A stretch of 64,000 nt of DNA from Clostridium septicum (GCF_003606265.1 NZ_CP023671.1:1798001-1862000); one strand, 5' to 3'; shown: positions 16,970-28,227, numbered from the stretch's first letter. Notes: generated from the letters alone by a model not told the origin. Numbers and translations: made by a program.

Positions 16970-19092
16970 TGGGTCTAACAAAAAGTTCTACAGGAACAAG
17001 TGTGTTAGCAAAAGGAAAAAAAATGAAGAGCAATGAGAAAATTCATACTATAGGATTAGCAGGAAATCCTAATGTAGGAAAAAGTACAGTATTTAATGAA
17101 TTAACAGGATTAAATCAACACACAGGAAACTGGCCAGGAAAAACTGTTATAAATGCAGAGGGTTTTTATAAGTATAATGAAAGGTTATATAAAGTTGTTG
17201 ATTTACCTGGCACATATTCATTATTATCTAACTCAGAAGAAGAGGAAATAGCAAGAAACTTTATTTGCTTTGAGGATTATGACACAATAGCTGTAATAGC
17301 CGATTCAACTACTCTAGAGAGAAATTTGAATTTGTTAATTCAAATACTTGAATTAACTGATAATGCTATATTATGTGTAAATTTAATGGACGAGGCAGAG
17401 AAAAAAGGAATAAACATAAACTTTAAAAAATTAGAAAAAGAATTGAAATGTAAAGTAGTAAGTATGGCAGCAAGACAAGGTAATGGAATTGAAGAATTTA
17501 AAGATAAAGTTCAATTTTTAGCTAGTAATGGCTATAAAGAAACATTTAAAATGACATATGATGAGGAAATTGAAGCGGACTTATCTGAAATAATTCCATT
17601 GCTAAAAATTGATGTAGGAGAAAAGAAAAAACGTTGGATTGCATTAAGATTACTAGAAGGAAATAAGGATATATGTGATTTTTTAATAAGTAAGTTTGAC
17701 ATATCAAAAGATGTTATATCTTTAATAGAAAACTTAAGAAATAAATTGATAGAAAGTGGAGATGTTTCTTTAACTGATAGAATTGTAGGAAGTATTATAA
17801 AAAAATCTGAAGACATATCTAAAAAGGTTGTTACTACATCTAGAGAGTATGGTTTAAGGGATCAAAAGATAGATAAGATATTAACATCAAAGTTAACAGG
17901 AATACCGATAATGATAATACTTTTAGCGGTGGTATTATGGATAACTATAACGTTAGCAAATTATCCATCAGACATGTTAGCTAATATGTTTGCATCATTA
18001 GAAATTAAGTTAAGGGAATTTTTTTATTATATTAATTCTCCGTCATGGCTTCAAGGAATGCTTATAGATGGAGTATATACAACATTAGCGTGGGTTATTT
18101 CTGTTATGTTGCCACCTATGGCAATATTTTTCCCTATGTTTACTTTGTTAGAGGATTTAGGCTATTTACCAAGGATAGCATTCAATTTAGATAAATGTTT
18201 TAAAAGATGTTGTTCTTGTGGTAAACAAGCATTAACAATGTGTATGGGACTCGGGTGTAATGCTGCAGGGGTTATTGGTTGTAGAATAATTAACTCACCA
18301 AGAGAAAGATTAATAGCTATAATAACAAATAATTTTATGCCTTGTAATGGAAGATTTCCAATAATAATTACAGTAGCTACAATATTTGTTGGAGGGCTGA
18401 TTGGGGGAACTGGTACAATTTCGGGAAATGCAATTTCAGCTTTAACAGTAACTGCAATAATAGTATTAGGAGTATTTATTACTTTATTAGTTTCTAAAAT
18501 ATTATCAAGTACATTTTTAAAAGGAATACCTTCTAATTTTATTTTAGAATTACCTCCATATAGAAAGCCTAAAATAGGCCAAGTTTTAGTAAGATCTTTA
18601 TTAGATAGAACTATTTACGTTTTAGGTAGAGCTGTAGTAGTGGCGGCTCCAGCTGGAATAGTTATATGGATATTTGCCAATATTCAAGTTGGAGGAGTAT
18701 CTATATTAACTACATGTGCAAATTTTTTAGCACCATTTGCTAATGCAATAGGATTAGATGGATATATATTAATGGCATTTATCCTTGGATTACCAGCAAA
18801 TGAAATAGTAATGCCAATAATAATAATGAGTTATTTAAGGGCAACTACTATGTTAGAATTAGATAGTATGGTACAGTTAAAAGAATTGCTAATAGCAAAT
18901 GGTTGGACATTACTAACAGCTATAAATGTTATGTTGTTATCCTTAATGCATTACCCTTGTGCTACTACTTTATTAACAATTAAGAAAGAAACTAATAGTT
19001 TTAAATGGACTTTTTTAGCCTTTATAATTCCAACATTATGTGGAATTATAAGCTGTTTTATAGTAACTCAAGTATGGCGATTTATATCTTAA
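16969..19092 (+). CDS. feoB: Ferrous iron transport protein B
   Basis: About 707 residues from the ATG overlapping the feoA stop; AGGAG lies eight bases before it. It is a membrane Fe(II) importer with an N-terminal G domain: G1 GNPNVGKS at residues 32-39, switch I QHTGNWPGKTV, G3 DLPGTYSL and G4 NLMD. A helical spacer leads to the membrane part with two Gate domains; the GYLPRIAFNLDK region and cysteines in CMGLGCNAAGVIGCRI are family traits. The extra ~28 residues before the G domain, basic and low in hydrophobics, are longer than in E. coli FeoB. Confidence 0.96.
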   Translation: MGLTKSSTGTSVLAKGKKMKSNEKIHTIGLAGNPNVGKSTVFNELTGLNQHTGNWPGKTVINAEGFYKYNERLYKVVDLPGTYSLLSNSEEEEIARNFICFEDYDTIAVIADSTTLERNLNLLIQILELTDNAILCVNLMDEAEKKGININFKKLEKELKCKVVSMAARQGNGIEEFKDKVQFLASNGYKETFKMTYDEEIEADLSEIIPLLKIDVGEKKKRWIALRLLEGNKDICDFLISKFDISKDVISLIENLRNKLIESGDVSLTDRIVGSIIKKSEDISKKVVTTSREYGLRDQKIDKILTSKLTGIPIMIILLAVVLWITITLANYPSDMLANMFASLEIKLREFFYYINSPSWLQGMLIDGVYTTLAWVISVMLPPMAIFFPMFTLLEDLGYLPRIAFNLDKCFKRCCSCGKQALTMCMGLGCNAAGVIGCRIINSPRERLIAIITNNFMPCNGRFPIIITVATIFVGGLIGGTGTISGNAISALTVTAIIVLGVFITLLVSKILSSTFLKGIPSNFILELPPYRKPKIGQVLVRSLLDRTIYVLGRAVVVAAPAGIVIWIFANIQVGGVSILTTCANFLAPFANAIGLDGYILMAFILGLPANEIVMPIIIMSYLRATTMLELDSMVQLKELLIANGWTLLTAINVMLLSLMHYPCATTLLTIKKETNSFKWTFLAFIIPTLCGIISCFIVTQVWRFIS

Positions 19093-19237
19093 TTTAAGGT
19101 AAATATAATGATAATATTTAAAAGGGTTATTTGAATTTTGAATTTAAATAACCCTTTTCTATATTTGTATTTAATAATAAGTTTGTTATTATAAGGGTAA
19201 GAGTTAGTTTAAATATTTAACTAGAGAGGGTAAGTAT

Positions 19238-20023
19238 ATGGAAAAAATGCATGCTAAAAAATATGTTTTAATTACAGGAGCATCTTTAGGGATTGGAAAG
19301 GAACTATGTAAATTATATGCAAAAGATGGATATAATTTAATTTTAGTAGCTAGAGATATAGATAAGCTTAAACAATTAAAAGATGAATTAAAGAAGTATA
19401 ATATATGTGTGGAAATTTTGTCTGTAGATTTAACTGGGGATAAATCATGTGAACAAGTTATTGATTTTGTGAATAAAAAATCTTTGTCTGTGGATATTTT
19501 GATAAATAATGCGGGAATAGGATCTTTTGGATATTTAAGTGAAATAGATGTAAATAAGGAATTATCTTTGATAGATATAAATATTAGAGCATTAACGGAA
19601 TTAACTAAATATTTTTTGAAGGATATGATAAAAAATAATAATGGAGCAATTATGAATGTAGCATCTACAGCAGCATTTTGTGCTGGTCCTAAGATGGCTA
19701 CATATTATGCATCAAAAGCTTATGTTCTTAGTTTTACTGAAGCTTTGTATGAGGAAGTAAAAGATAAGGGGATTAAAGTAAGTTGTTTATGTCCTGGTGC
19801 AGTTAATACAACATTTCAAGGTAAGGCGGGAATTAAAAAGAGAAATGGCGCAGATAAAAATTTAATGTCAGTTAATAAAGTAGCAGAGATTGGTTATAAA
19901 AATTTTAATAAGGGAAAGTTAATAATAATTCCTGGATTTAAAAATAAGCTACTTGTTTTAATAAATAAGCTATTACCAAGAGCAATATCAAGAAAAGTTA
20001 TTCTAATGATGAATAAAGAATAG
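19238..20023 (+). CDS. Short-chain dehydrogenase/reductase
   Basis: 261 residues, classical SDR. The NAD(P) site TGASLGIG is near residue 14, LINNAGIG near 90, and the catalytic Ser, Tyr and Lys are seen in VASTAAF and YYASK. The form is close to the DltE/YqjQ-type SDRs of Firmicutes, with an uncharacterised substrate. GAGAGGG precedes the ATG. The HAD gene at 20034 follows after ten bases, so the two are cotranscribed. Confidence 0.87.
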   Translation: MEKMHAKKYVLITGASLGIGKELCKLYAKDGYNLILVARDIDKLKQLKDELKKYNICVEILSVDLTGDKSCEQVIDFVNKKSLSVDILINNAGIGSFGYLSEIDVNKELSLIDINIRALTELTKYFLKDMIKNNNGAIMNVASTAAFCAGPKMATYYASKAYVLSFTEALYEEVKDKGIKVSCLCPGAVNTTFQGKAGIKKRNGADKNLMSVNKVAEIGYKNFNKGKLIIIPGFKNKLLVLINKLLPRAISRKVILMMNKE

Positions 20024-20033
20024 GAGGAAGTTT

Positions 20034-20855
20034 ATGAGTAAAATATTTAATGGATATCTTTTAGTATCTGATATGGATGGAACATTACTTAATAGTAAAG
20101 GAGAACTATCACAAGAAAATATAAGAGCCATAGATTATTTCGTTGATAATGGAGGGGTATTTACTTTAGCTACTGGAAGAATGTTAGCTTCAGCAGGAAG
20201 ATTTGTACCTAATTTAAAAATTGGATTACCTGTGATTTTATATAATGGAAGTAAAGTTTATGATTATTCAAATAAGAAGTTACTACATGAAAACTATTTA
20301 GAAGAAAAAAGAAAAGAAATAGTGAAAAAATTGCAACAAGAAAAGCCTAATTTAGGGATAGAAGTATTTTCAGAAGAGAAGAATTACATAATTCAAAAAT
20401 GTAAATATACAGATAGGTTAGCAAATTCAGTTTGCGAAACAATATATGATATACCAGATGAGTTATGGAAGCAAAAGTGGACTAAGATATTAATGATTGG
20501 GGAAGAAGAAGTAGTAGATGAATTAGAGGAAAATTTTCATTTAATTTGTGATAATGTAGAAGTATTAAGAAGTGGGGATAAATTTTTAGAAATAGTTCCA
20601 GAGTATACTTCAAAAGGGTCTGCACTAAAAAAATTAATAGAAGATTTTGATATAGATCCAAGTAAGGTAATAGCCGTAGGGGATAGTATGAACGATAGAG
20701 AAATGCTAAAGACTGCAAAATTTGGTTTTTGTACTGAAAATGGAATAAAAAGATTAGTTGAAGAGGCTAAGTTTAAGGCACCTAAAAATGATGATAATGC
20801 AGTTGAATATGTAGTAAGATGGTTAGAGGAAAAGATATTAAAAGGTGAATTATAA
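20034..20855 (+). CDS. Cof-type HAD-superfamily phosphatase
   Basis: 273 residues, type IIB cap. Motif I is SDMDGTLLNSKGELS, motif II ATGRM, and the C-terminal block KGSALKKL, then GDSMNDREML completes the site. The substrate cannot be told. AGGAGG precedes the ATG. It lies between an SDR gene and a small unknown gene and is close enough to both to be one operon. Confidence 0.9.
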   Translation: MSKIFNGYLLVSDMDGTLLNSKGELSQENIRAIDYFVDNGGVFTLATGRMLASAGRFVPNLKIGLPVILYNGSKVYDYSNKKLLHENYLEEKRKEIVKKLQQEKPNLGIEVFSEEKNYIIQKCKYTDRLANSVCETIYDIPDELWKQKWTKILMIGEEEVVDELEENFHLICDNVEVLRSGDKFLEIVPEYTSKGSALKKLIEDFDIDPSKVIAVGDSMNDREMLKTAKFGFCTENGIKRLVEEAKFKAPKNDDNAVEYVVRWLEEKILKGEL

Positions 20856-20857
20856 TT

Positions 20858-21136
20858 ATGGGAAATTGTTTAAAGGATGAATTGATAAATATATATACTA
20901 CTTTAGTAGAAAGTGGGACTATATTTTATTATGGAAATGAAAGTATAAGTTATGGGGAAGTAACATCATTTGCAATAGGTGAAAATGAAAAGTTAGAAAT
21001 AGAATTAAATGGATTTGAAACTTACAATATAGAATTAGAGGATTTTGAAAAAAATCATTCTAAGGAAGGTGTTAATTACCACAGCTGGGGAATGGTAAGA
21101 GAGTTTGATAATGTATTAGGGAAGATAATAAAATAG
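20858..21136 (+). CDS. Small unknown protein (92 aa)
   Basis: I do not recognise this protein. It is acidic, without a signal peptide or membrane helix, and looks like a small beta-rich fold (IFYYGNESISYGEVTSF, LEIELNGFETYNIELEDFE). It starts two bases after the HAD stop with an AAGGTG site inside the end of that gene, so translational coupling is likely. A terminator follows at 21154. Confidence 0.65.
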   Translation: MGNCLKDELINIYTTLVESGTIFYYGNESISYGEVTSFAIGENEKLEIELNGFETYNIELEDFEKNHSKEGVNYHSWGMVREFDNVLGKIIK

Positions 21137-21153
21137 ATTATTAAAACAGTTAG

Positions 21154-21198
21154 ATGTTAGTTAGTTTAGTGTAAAAATAAATAACTAACATTTTTTTA
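21154..21198 (+). terminator. Terminator of the SDR-HAD operon
   Basis: A 10-bp perfect stem, ATGTTAGTTA (21154-21163) with TAACTAACAT (21182-21191), is followed by TTTTTTAT. Confidence 0.8.
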
Positions 21199-21401
21199 TA
21201 TTAATATTATACTCGTATATGATATTATCTATTAAGCTATATAAATGGAGCTATTATTGAAAAATATAGTAACTACTTATAAGGTACTTTTTTACTATAT
21301 AATATCTAGTTTAATTATACATCAGCATTGTTTAAAATTTAGTCTAAATTTGTAATTATAGAAAAATAATTTAATATAGTGAGCTTGACTTAGTTAATTA
21401 T

Positions 21402-21455
21402 AAAATAAAAATGGATATCACCATGTTTTACTTGGGAATATCCACTTTATTTTAA
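21402..21455 (-). terminator. Terminator of the ABC exporter operon
   Basis: An imperfect stem of about 15 bp (21402-21418 with 21438-21454), followed on the minus strand by TTTTTATTTTA. The 200 bases between this and the terminator at 21154 hold no gene I can see. Confidence 0.6.
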
Positions 21456-21513
21456 TACTAATAATAATTTGTTTTTTTATTAAATACTAAGGGTTAAAAG
21501 ATTTCTATTTATA

Positions 21514-22701
21514 TTAGTTTCTAAAGATAACTTCTTCTCTAGAGAACATAAATTTAGCAAATATAATTGCTGCAACTATATAAACTATATGCCAAGCTAA
21601 AACTATAACTATATGTTTTATATCAAATATTCCAACAACGAATTCTTTCATTAGACAAATAGAATTTGTAATAGGAATATTAAAAAATACTGGATTTATA
21701 CTTTTAGCATCCATCATATAAGGTATAAATGCTAATAGCATTGTAGGCATTGTTGTAGCTACTAAATAAGAGTTAGCTTCTTTAGTTGATCTAGCATATA
21801 AACTAACTGATATTTGCATTGAACATAGAGTAATTAAAAGTAATATACATATTACTAAGATACCAATTACAGTTATTGGATCGAGATTAAAACTTAATTC
21901 AGTGCTTCCAAAAGACATAAATTTTTGCATTGATAAAATCATAACTACTAAGTTAGCTGATAATGAAATAAATGAAACCGTGCAAAGAGCAGCAATTTTA
22001 CCCCAAAGCAATGAATTTCTTTTAGCAGATGTTGAAAGTAATGGTTCGAATGTAAATCTTTCTTTTTCACCAGCCCCTAAGTCAGCAGCCATACCTACAG
22101 TAGATGAAATCATTAAAATAACAATTAGTGTTGGAATCATAGTAAGAAGCATTGAAGCCATTCCATTAACTTCATTGTTGTCTACATTTATTCCAGATTT
22201 AATTTCTACTTCAAAAGGTTTAAGTATTGATGGATCTATTCCATTTTCAGATAGCCTAGCTTGTACTATATTATCTTTATATTTATCATAAATACTATTT
22301 ACCATATTACTTGCAATCATAGATTTATTTGATTCTTCATCAATTAGTAATTCTATTGAAGATTGTTTTCCTTCTAACATATCTTTATCAAAGTTTTCTG
22401 GTATTTTTACAATAAGTTGAATATCACCTTTTTTTAATGATTCCGTAGGGGAATCAACAGTATGAGTTTTTATATTTTCTAAGCTTGTTAATGTTTTAGC
22501 CATTAAGGAGTTTGAATCTCCTTCTATAACTATATTTATTTCTTTTTCAGCATCTTTTTGAGTTTTTTCTATTGATGATGACATAAATTTGAACATTAGA
22601 GGATATAGAAGTATAGGTAAAATTAATGTAAATACCAAGGTTTTCTTATCTCTAAATATGTCTAGTAATTCTTTTTTTAATACTGTAAAGAAGTTACTCA
22701 T
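21514..22701 (-). CDS. ABC-2 type exporter permease (NatB-like)
   Basis: 395 residues with one N-terminal helix (about 20-40), a large extracellular domain (to about 175) and five or six C-terminal helices. This layout and the opening LKKELLDIFRDKKTLVFTLILPILLYP fit NatB-type permeases of the ABC-2 family; NatAB exports sodium in B. subtilis, but many relatives have other cargo. GAGEKERFTFEPLLST, after the first helix of the C-terminal part, is a family signature. The ATPase gene overlaps it by eight bases. Confidence 0.88.
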   Translation of the reverse strand: MSNFFTVLKKELLDIFRDKKTLVFTLILPILLYPLMFKFMSSSIEKTQKDAEKEINIVIEGDSNSLMAKTLTSLENIKTHTVDSPTESLKKGDIQLIVKIPENFDKDMLEGKQSSIELLIDEESNKSMIASNMVNSIYDKYKDNIVQARLSENGIDPSILKPFEVEIKSGINVDNNEVNGMASMLLTMIPTLIVILMISSTVGMAADLGAGEKERFTFEPLLSTSAKRNSLLWGKIAALCTVSFISLSANLVVMILSMQKFMSFGSTELSFNLDPITVIGILVICILLLITLCSMQISVSLYARSTKEANSYLVATTMPTMLLAFIPYMMDAKSINPVFFNIPITNSICLMKEFVVGIFDIKHIVIVLAWHIVYIVAAIIFAKFMFSREEVIFRN

Positions 22702-23425
22702 TTAAACTACCTCCAATCAAATCTAAGAACATTTCTTCCAAATCATTATTATTATGTTTTTCCTTTAGATTAAGAATAGTAGAATCTTCTAAAAGCTTAC
22801 CCTTATTTATTATTACGACTCTATCACATAATTTTTCAACTTCTTTCATAGAGTGACTTGAAAATAGAATGACTTTATTTTCTTTTTTACATTGAAGAAT
22901 AAAGTTTTGAACTATTCTTGCAGCACTAACATCTAAACCTGTAGTTGGTTCATCAAATAGCATGATGGAAGGATTATGAACTATAGATCTAGCTATAGAA
23001 ATTTTTTGTTTCATACCTCTAGAATATTTTCCAACAGGTTTGTTTATATACTCTTCCATTCCAAAGCTTTTTGAAAGTTCATCAATTCTTCTATCGGCTT
23101 CAGCTTTGCTCATTCCATAAAGATTGGCAAAATATCGTATATTTTCTTTACCTGTAAGTCTATCATATAAACCTACATCACCACCAAAAAGTATTCCTAT
23201 TTCTTTTCTAACCTTTTCAGGATACTTTTTCACATCAATATTATTAACAAATATATCTCCATTAGATATTTGTAACATAGTGGAGATCATTCTTAAAGTA
23301 GTTGTTTTACCAGCTCCATTTTCACCAAGAAGCCCTACAATTTCCCCCTCATTTACATCAAAAGAAATATTATCAACTACGATAGTTTTCTTAAACTTTT
23401 TTGTTACATTTTTTAGTTGTAACAT
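22694..23425 (-). CDS. ABC exporter ATP-binding protein (NatA-like)
   Basis: 243 residues. Walker A GENGAGKTT near residue 35, signature YSRGMKQKISIAR, Walker B IMLFDEPTTGLD and switch His in LFSSHSM are intact. It is the first gene of a two-gene operon with the permease and drives that exporter. GGGGTG precedes the ATG on the minus strand. Cargo is unknown; sodium, drug or peptide are all possible. Confidence 0.9.
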   Translation of the reverse strand: MLQLKNVTKKFKKTIVVDNISFDVNEGEIVGLLGENGAGKTTTLRMISTMLQISNGDIFVNNIDVKKYPEKVRKEIGILFGGDVGLYDRLTGKENIRYFANLYGMSKAEADRRIDELSKSFGMEEYINKPVGKYSRGMKQKISIARSIVHNPSIMLFDEPTTGLDVSAARIVQNFILQCKKENKVILFSSHSMKEVEKLCDRVVIINKGKLLEDSTILNLKEKHNNNDLEEMFLDLIGGSLNE

Positions 23426-23601
23426 TTAATCACCCCTTTATATATCTATTTATTAATTATATAATATATTATTACTAAATAAGTAGTACATTTAACCTAA
23501 ATAGAAATATATAATATATTATGTTGTATATTATACCATATAGCTAAATGGAAATGGAAGTTAAATTTAAAATTTAATTTAAGGCAATTAGATAAATATC
23601 C

Positions 23602-23630
23602 TTGACATGGATTAGGAATGAATATAGAAT
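23602..23630 (+). promoter_or_regulatory. Promoter of carAB
   Basis: TTGACA (23602-23607), exactly 17 bases, TAGAAT (23625-23630). Start near 23637 gives a leader of about 280 bases holding the PyrR site and the terminator. Confidence 0.8.
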
Positions 23631-23674
23631 ATTATAAAAGATAAATAAAAAAACAAATGAAGTTAAAAAGTACA

Positions 23675-23845
23675 CTTTAAATTGGTCCTGTGAGGCCAGA
23701 AAGGGAGTATGTGACTATGTTATACTTAAAATTAGATAATAATTGCATAGCTATGTCAGTAAGAGCGTTTTCTAATACTGATGTTAAATATATAAGGATA
23801 GTAGGGAGAAGATTTTAAAGTCATCTCCTTAGTATCCTTTTGTTT
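23675..23845 (+). promoter_or_regulatory. PyrR-type attenuator of carAB
   Basis: The stretch GGTCCTGTGAGGCCAGAAAG near 23684 matches the PyrR-binding loop (consensus TCCnGnGAGGCt...AAGG): GGTC and GGCC pair around the loop CTGTGA. A Rho-independent terminator lies downstream at 23794-23839 (AAGGATA with TATCCTT, plus GGAGA with TCTCC), followed by TTGTTTT. PyrR with UMP bound would favour termination and so repress carAB when pyrimidines are ample. A 33-codon frame crosses the region. Confidence 0.8.
23717..23818 (+). CDS. Putative leader ORF in the carAB attenuator (33 aa)
   Basis: ATG at 23717 lies nine bases after GGGAG (23703-23707), which is itself the 3' edge of the PyrR hairpin. The frame runs 33 codons and stops at 23818, inside the terminator hairpin, so it covers the left arm. 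The peptide has no family match known to me. It may be a regulatory leader or chance; position relative to the ribosome site and both hairpins is what makes it worth listing. Confidence 0.4.
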   Translation: MLYLKLDNNCIAMSVRAFSNTDVKYIRIVGRRF

Positions 23846-23920
23846 TACAAAAAAATCAGTAAAGCTTTTATAAAGGTGTATTTTTAGCGTAGATTATATA
23901 AATTTAAGGAGGGCTAAAGT

Positions 23921-24970
23921 ATGAAAGCAAAGCTTATATTAGAGAATGGAATGATATTTGAAGGAAAAGCCTTTGGATATCTAAAAGATAGTGTTGGAGA
24001 GGTAGTATTTACAACAGGAATGACTGGCTATCAAGAGGTTTTAACAGACCCATCATATTATGGACAAATAGTAACGATGACATATCCTTTGATAGGAAAT
24101 TATGGAATTAACTTAGAGGATATGGAATCAGACTCACTAAAGGTTAAAGGCTTTATAGTAAGGGAAAAATGTAGCTTTCCCAATAATTTTAGATGTGAAA
24201 TGGGATTAGAAGACTTTTTAAAACAAAATAAGATTATTGGATTAGAAGGTATAGATACTAGAGCGTTAACAAAGGTTTTGAGAAACTATGGAACAATGAA
24301 AGGGATTATTTCTTTAGAATCACATTCTATAGAAGAGGTAGAAGAAAGAATTAAGGCATTTTCAAATAAAGAAGCCGTATCTATAGTATCTACTAAAAAT
24401 GCTTATACTATAGAAGGTCAGGGGAAACATGTAGCAATAATGGATTTTGGAATAAAGCAAAATATTATAAGAAATTTCAAAAATAGAGGTTGTAAAATAA
24501 CTGTATTTCCAATGACTACAACGGCTGAAGAAATTTTAGAAGTTAACCCGGACTTAGTATTTTTATCAAATGGTCCTGGAGATCCAGAAGATTTAACAGA
24601 TGTAATAGAAAATATTAAAAAAATAGTTGGAAAGAAACCAATAGTAGGAATATGTTTAGGACATCAATTATTAGGATTAACTTTAGGGGGAAAAACTACT
24701 AAATTGAAATTTGGTCATAGAGGTTGTAATCATCCTGTAAAAGACTTAGAAGAAAATAAAGTTCATATTACATCTCAAAATCATGGATATGTAGTTGAAA
24801 TATTACCAAAAGATGTTGTAGCAACACATATAAATATAAATGATGGAACAATAGAAGGAATGAAGCACACAAAGCTCCCAATATTCTCAGTTCAATTCCA
24901 TCCAGAGGCTGCAGCAGGTCCAAAGGATAGTGAATATATATTTGATAAATTTATGAATTACGCACTATAG
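23921..24970 (+). CDS. carA: Carbamoyl phosphate synthase small subunit
   Basis: 349 residues, the usual length. It is the glutaminase subunit that passes ammonia to CarB for carbamoyl phosphate, feeding pyrimidine and arginine synthesis. The N-terminal domain shows [17 protein letters not shown]; the class I amidotransferase domain has the catalytic Cys245 in GICLGHQ and the His-Glu pair in [14 protein letters not shown] precedes the ATG. carB follows after 13 bases. The PyrR-type leader says this copy is pyrimidine-controlled. Confidence 0.97.
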   Translation: MKAKLILENGMIFEGKAFGYLKDSVGEVVFTTGMTGYQEVLTDPSYYGQIVTMTYPLIGNYGINLEDMESDSLKVKGFIVREKCSFPNNFRCEMGLEDFLKQNKIIGLEGIDTRALTKVLRNYGTMKGIISLESHSIEEVEERIKAFSNKEAVSIVSTKNAYTIEGQGKHVAIMDFGIKQNIIRNFKNRGCKITVFPMTTTAEEILEVNPDLVFLSNGPGDPEDLTDVIENIKKIVGKKPIVGICLGHQLLGLTLGGKTTKLKFGHRGCNHPVKDLEENKVHITSQNHGYVVEILPKDVVATHININDGTIEGMKHTKLPIFSVQFHPEAAAGPKDSEYIFDKFMNYAL

Positions 24971-24983
24971 GAGGGTTATAGAT

Positions 24984-27900
24984 ATGCCATTAAATAAAGA
25001 TATTAAAAAAGTTTTAGTTATAGGATCAGGTCCAATTATAATAGGTCAAGCAGCAGAGTTTGACTATTCAGGAACTCAAGCTTGTCAGGCTTTAAAAGAA
25101 GAAGGAATAGAGGTTGTACTAGTAAACTCAAATCCAGCAACAATAATGACAGATGCAGAAGTTGCAGATAAGGTTTATTTAGAACCATTAACAATAGAAT
25201 TTTTAGAAAAAGTAATTGAAAAGGAGAAACCAGATAGCCTGCTTGCTGGTATGGGGGGGCAAACTGGACTTAACTTAGCAGTAGAGTTATATGATAATGG
25301 AATATTAGATAAATATAATGTTAAGGTAATAGGCACATCTATCGAATCCATTAAAGAGGGTGAAGATAGAGAGTTATTCAGGGATATGATGAATAGAATA
25401 AATGAACCTGTTATACAAAGTGAAATAGTTATTGACTTAGAAGCTGGAATGGCTTTTGCTAATAAGATAGGATACCCAGTAATAGTTAGACCAGCGTATA
25501 CGTTAGGAGGAACTGGTGGTGGAATAGCTGAAACAGAAGAAGAGTTAAAAGAAATTTTAGCATCAGGATTACAATTAAGTACTATAGGGCAAGTTCTTTT
25601 AGAGAAATCAGTTAAAGGTTGGAAGGAAGTAGAGTATGAGGTTATGAGAGACTCATATGGAAACTGTATAACTGTATGTAATATGGAGAATATAGATCCA
25701 GTAGGAATTCATACAGGAGATAGTATAGTGGTAGCTCCTTCTCAAACTTTATCAGATAAGGAATATCAAATGTTAAGAACAGCATCAATAAATATAATAA
25801 ATGCAGTTGGAATAGAAGGCGGATGTAATGTACAATTTGCATTAAATCCAAATTCATTCGAATATGCAGTTATAGAGATTAATCCAAGGGTATCAAGATC
25901 ATCAGCTCTTGCATCAAAGGCAACAGGTTATCCTATAGCAAAGCTTGCAGCTAAAATATCATTAGGATATGGATTAGATGAAATAAAAAATGCTGTTACA
26001 CAAAAAACATACGCATGTTTTGAACCAACTTTAGATTATGTAGTAGTTAAAATTCCAAAGTGGCCTTTTGATAAATTCTTTACTGCTGATAGAGCTTTAG
26101 GAACAAAAATGATGGCTACAGGCGAAGTTATGGCTATAGGAGCTAACTTTGAATCAGCATTTTTAAAAGGAATTAGAAGTTTAGAAATAGGTAAATATTC
26201 ACTAGATCATCCAAAGTTTAAAGAACTAAGTATTCAAGAACTTAAAGAAGCTGTAATGAAGCCAGATGATGAAAGAATGTTTGCCCTTGCAGAAATGATT
26301 AGAAGAGATTATAGAATAGAAAGCATTGCTAAAATAACAGGAATAGATATATTCTTCTTAGAAAAAATTAAGTGGATAATTCATGAGGAAACAAGATTGA
26401 AGTTAAGTCACATAGAAAATTTAGATAAAGAATGGTTATTAAATCTAAAGAAAAAGGGGTTCTCAGACAAGGCTATAGCAGATATGTTAAAGGTTAGTCC
26501 AGATGATATCTATAGATTAAGAAGTATATGGAATATAAAGCCTTCATATAAGATGGTTGATACCTGTGGAGGAGAATTTGAAGCATTATCACCATATTAT
26601 TATTCAACATATGAACAATTTGATGAAGTAGAAGTTTCAGATAAGAAAAAGGTAATAGTTATAGGATCAGGTCCTATTAGAATAGGTCAAGGTATAGAAT
26701 TTGATTATGCTTCAGTTCATTGCGTAATGGCATTAAAGAGAATGGGGATTGAAACAATAATAGTAAATAATAATCCTGAAACAGTAAGTACAGATTTTAA
26801 TATATCAGATAAATTATATTTTGAGCCATTAACAGAAGAAGATGTGTTAAATATAATAGAAAAAGAAAATCCTTATGGAGTTATATTACAATTTGGAGGT
26901 CAAACAGCTATAAAACTTGCTAACTTCTTAAAGGAAAAGGGAATAAAAACTTTAGGAACAACAGCAGATCAAATAGATATGGCTGAAGATAGAGAAAAAT
27001 TTGATGAGTTACTTGAAAGTTTAGGAATAGATAGACCAAAGGGTAAGGGTGTTTGGACGGTACAGGAAGGATTAGAAGAAGCAAGAAGATTAGGATTTCC
27101 AGTGTTAGTAAGACCTTCATATGTACTTGGTGGCCAAGGGATGGAAATAACTTTTGATGAAGAAGAATTAACGTACTACTTAAAAAATGCTTTTATTAAA
27201 GATAAAAAGAATCCTATACTAGTAGATAAATACTTAATGGGTAGAGAAATAGAAGTAGATGCTATATCAGATGGAGAAAATATCTTAATGCCAGGAATAA
27301 TGGAGCATTTAGAAAGAGCAGGAGTTCACTCAGGTGATTCAGTAACTATGTATCCAAGTCAGAATGTAAGCAGTGAAATAAAGTCTAAAGTTTTAGATTA
27401 TACAAAAAAGCTAGCAGTTGCTATAGGAATTAAGGGAATGATAAATATTCAATTCATAGAGTTTGAAGGAGAACTATATATAATAGAAGTTAATCCAAGA
27501 GCATCAAGAACAGTTCCATACATTAGTAAAGTTAGCAAGGTTCCAATAGTAGACTTAGCAACTAAAGTAATGCTTGGACATAAGTTAGTGGACTTAGGAT
27601 ATGGAGTAGATGTTTATAAAGAACCAGAATTAGTATCAGTTAAGGTACCTGTATTCTCAACTCAAAAGCTTCCAAAGGTTGAAGTGTCTTTAGGACCAGA
27701 AATGAAGTCTACAGGGGAAGTTTTAGGAGTGGGTAGAAATATTAAAGAAGCTCTATATAAAGGATTTGTAGGAGGTAGTATGTATCCTGGAAATAAAAAA
27801 GGTAAGATATTAGCAACTATAAATAAGCATGATAAAGAAGAGTTTCTGCCAATAGCTAAAATGCTTTCGGAAGTAGGATATAAATTTATAGCAACAGCTG

Positions 27901-28208
27901 GAACAGCTAAATTACTTAGAGATGCTGGAATAGATGCAGAGGAAGTAAGAAGGCTTAATGAAGTGGCGCCTAATATATTAGATGTTGTTAAGAATAAGGA
28001 AGTTGATTTAGTAATAAATACTCCTACTAAAGGTAATGATTCTAAGAGAGATGGTTTCTTAATTAGAAGAGCAGCTGTAGAAAGAAATATAGGTGTTATA
28101 ACAGCACTAGATACATTAAAAGCAATAGCACAAGTTAAAATTAGTAAAATAGAAAATAAAGATTTAGAAGTATTTAATATAGCTGAGAGAATAGATAATT
28201 CTGTGTAA
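24984..28208 (+). CDS. carB: Carbamoyl phosphate synthase large subunit
   Basis: 1074 residues, full length. The two homologous ATP-grasp halves start with [20 protein letters not shown] near residue 10 and [20 protein letters not shown] near 555; ATP-grasp stretches [12 protein letters not shown] and [11 protein letters not shown], and [20 protein letters not shown] with [16 protein letters not shown], are intact. The last ~130 residues are the MGS-like allosteric domain ([15 protein letters not shown]). It forms carbamoyl phosphate from bicarbonate, ammonia and two ATP. No other pyr or arg gene follows. Confidence 0.97.
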   Translation: MPLNKDIKKVLVIGSGPIIIGQAAEFDYSGTQACQALKEEGIEVVLVNSNPATIMTDAEVADKVYLEPLTIEFLEKVIEKEKPDSLLAGMGGQTGLNLAVELYDNGILDKYNVKVIGTSIESIKEGEDRELFRDMMNRINEPVIQSEIVIDLEAGMAFANKIGYPVIVRPAYTLGGTGGGIAETEEELKEILASGLQLSTIGQVLLEKSVKGWKEVEYEVMRDSYGNCITVCNMENIDPVGIHTGDSIVVAPSQTLSDKEYQMLRTASINIINAVGIEGGCNVQFALNPNSFEYAVIEINPRVSRSSALASKATGYPIAKLAAKISLGYGLDEIKNAVTQKTYACFEPTLDYVVVKIPKWPFDKFFTADRALGTKMMATGEVMAIGANFESAFLKGIRSLEIGKYSLDHPKFKELSIQELKEAVMKPDDERMFALAEMIRRDYRIESIAKITGIDIFFLEKIKWIIHEETRLKLSHIENLDKEWLLNLKKKGFSDKAIADMLKVSPDDIYRLRSIWNIKPSYKMVDTCGGEFEALSPYYYSTYEQFDEVEVSDKKKVIVIGSGPIRIGQGIEFDYASVHCVMALKRMGIETIIVNNNPETVSTDFNISDKLYFEPLTEEDVLNIIEKENPYGVILQFGGQTAIKLANFLKEKGIKTLGTTADQIDMAEDREKFDELLESLGIDRPKGKGVWTVQEGLEEARRLGFPVLVRPSYVLGGQGMEITFDEEELTYYLKNAFIKDKKNPILVDKYLMGREIEVDAISDGENILMPGIMEHLERAGVHSGDSVTMYPSQNVSSEIKSKVLDYTKKLAVAIGIKGMINIQFIEFEGELYIIEVNPRASRTVPYISKVSKVPIVDLATKVMLGHKLVDLGYGVDVYKEPELVSVKVPVFSTQKLPKVEVSLGPEMKSTGEVLGVGRNIKEALYKGFVGGSMYPGNKKGKILATINKHDKEEFLPIAKMLSEVGYKFIATAGTAKLLRDAGIDAEEVRRLNEVAPNILDVVKNKEVDLVINTPTKGNDSKRDGFLIRRAAVERNIGVITALDTLKAIAQVKISKIENKDLEVFNIAERIDNSV

Positions 28209-28227
28209 TTATCATTTTTATTATTTT

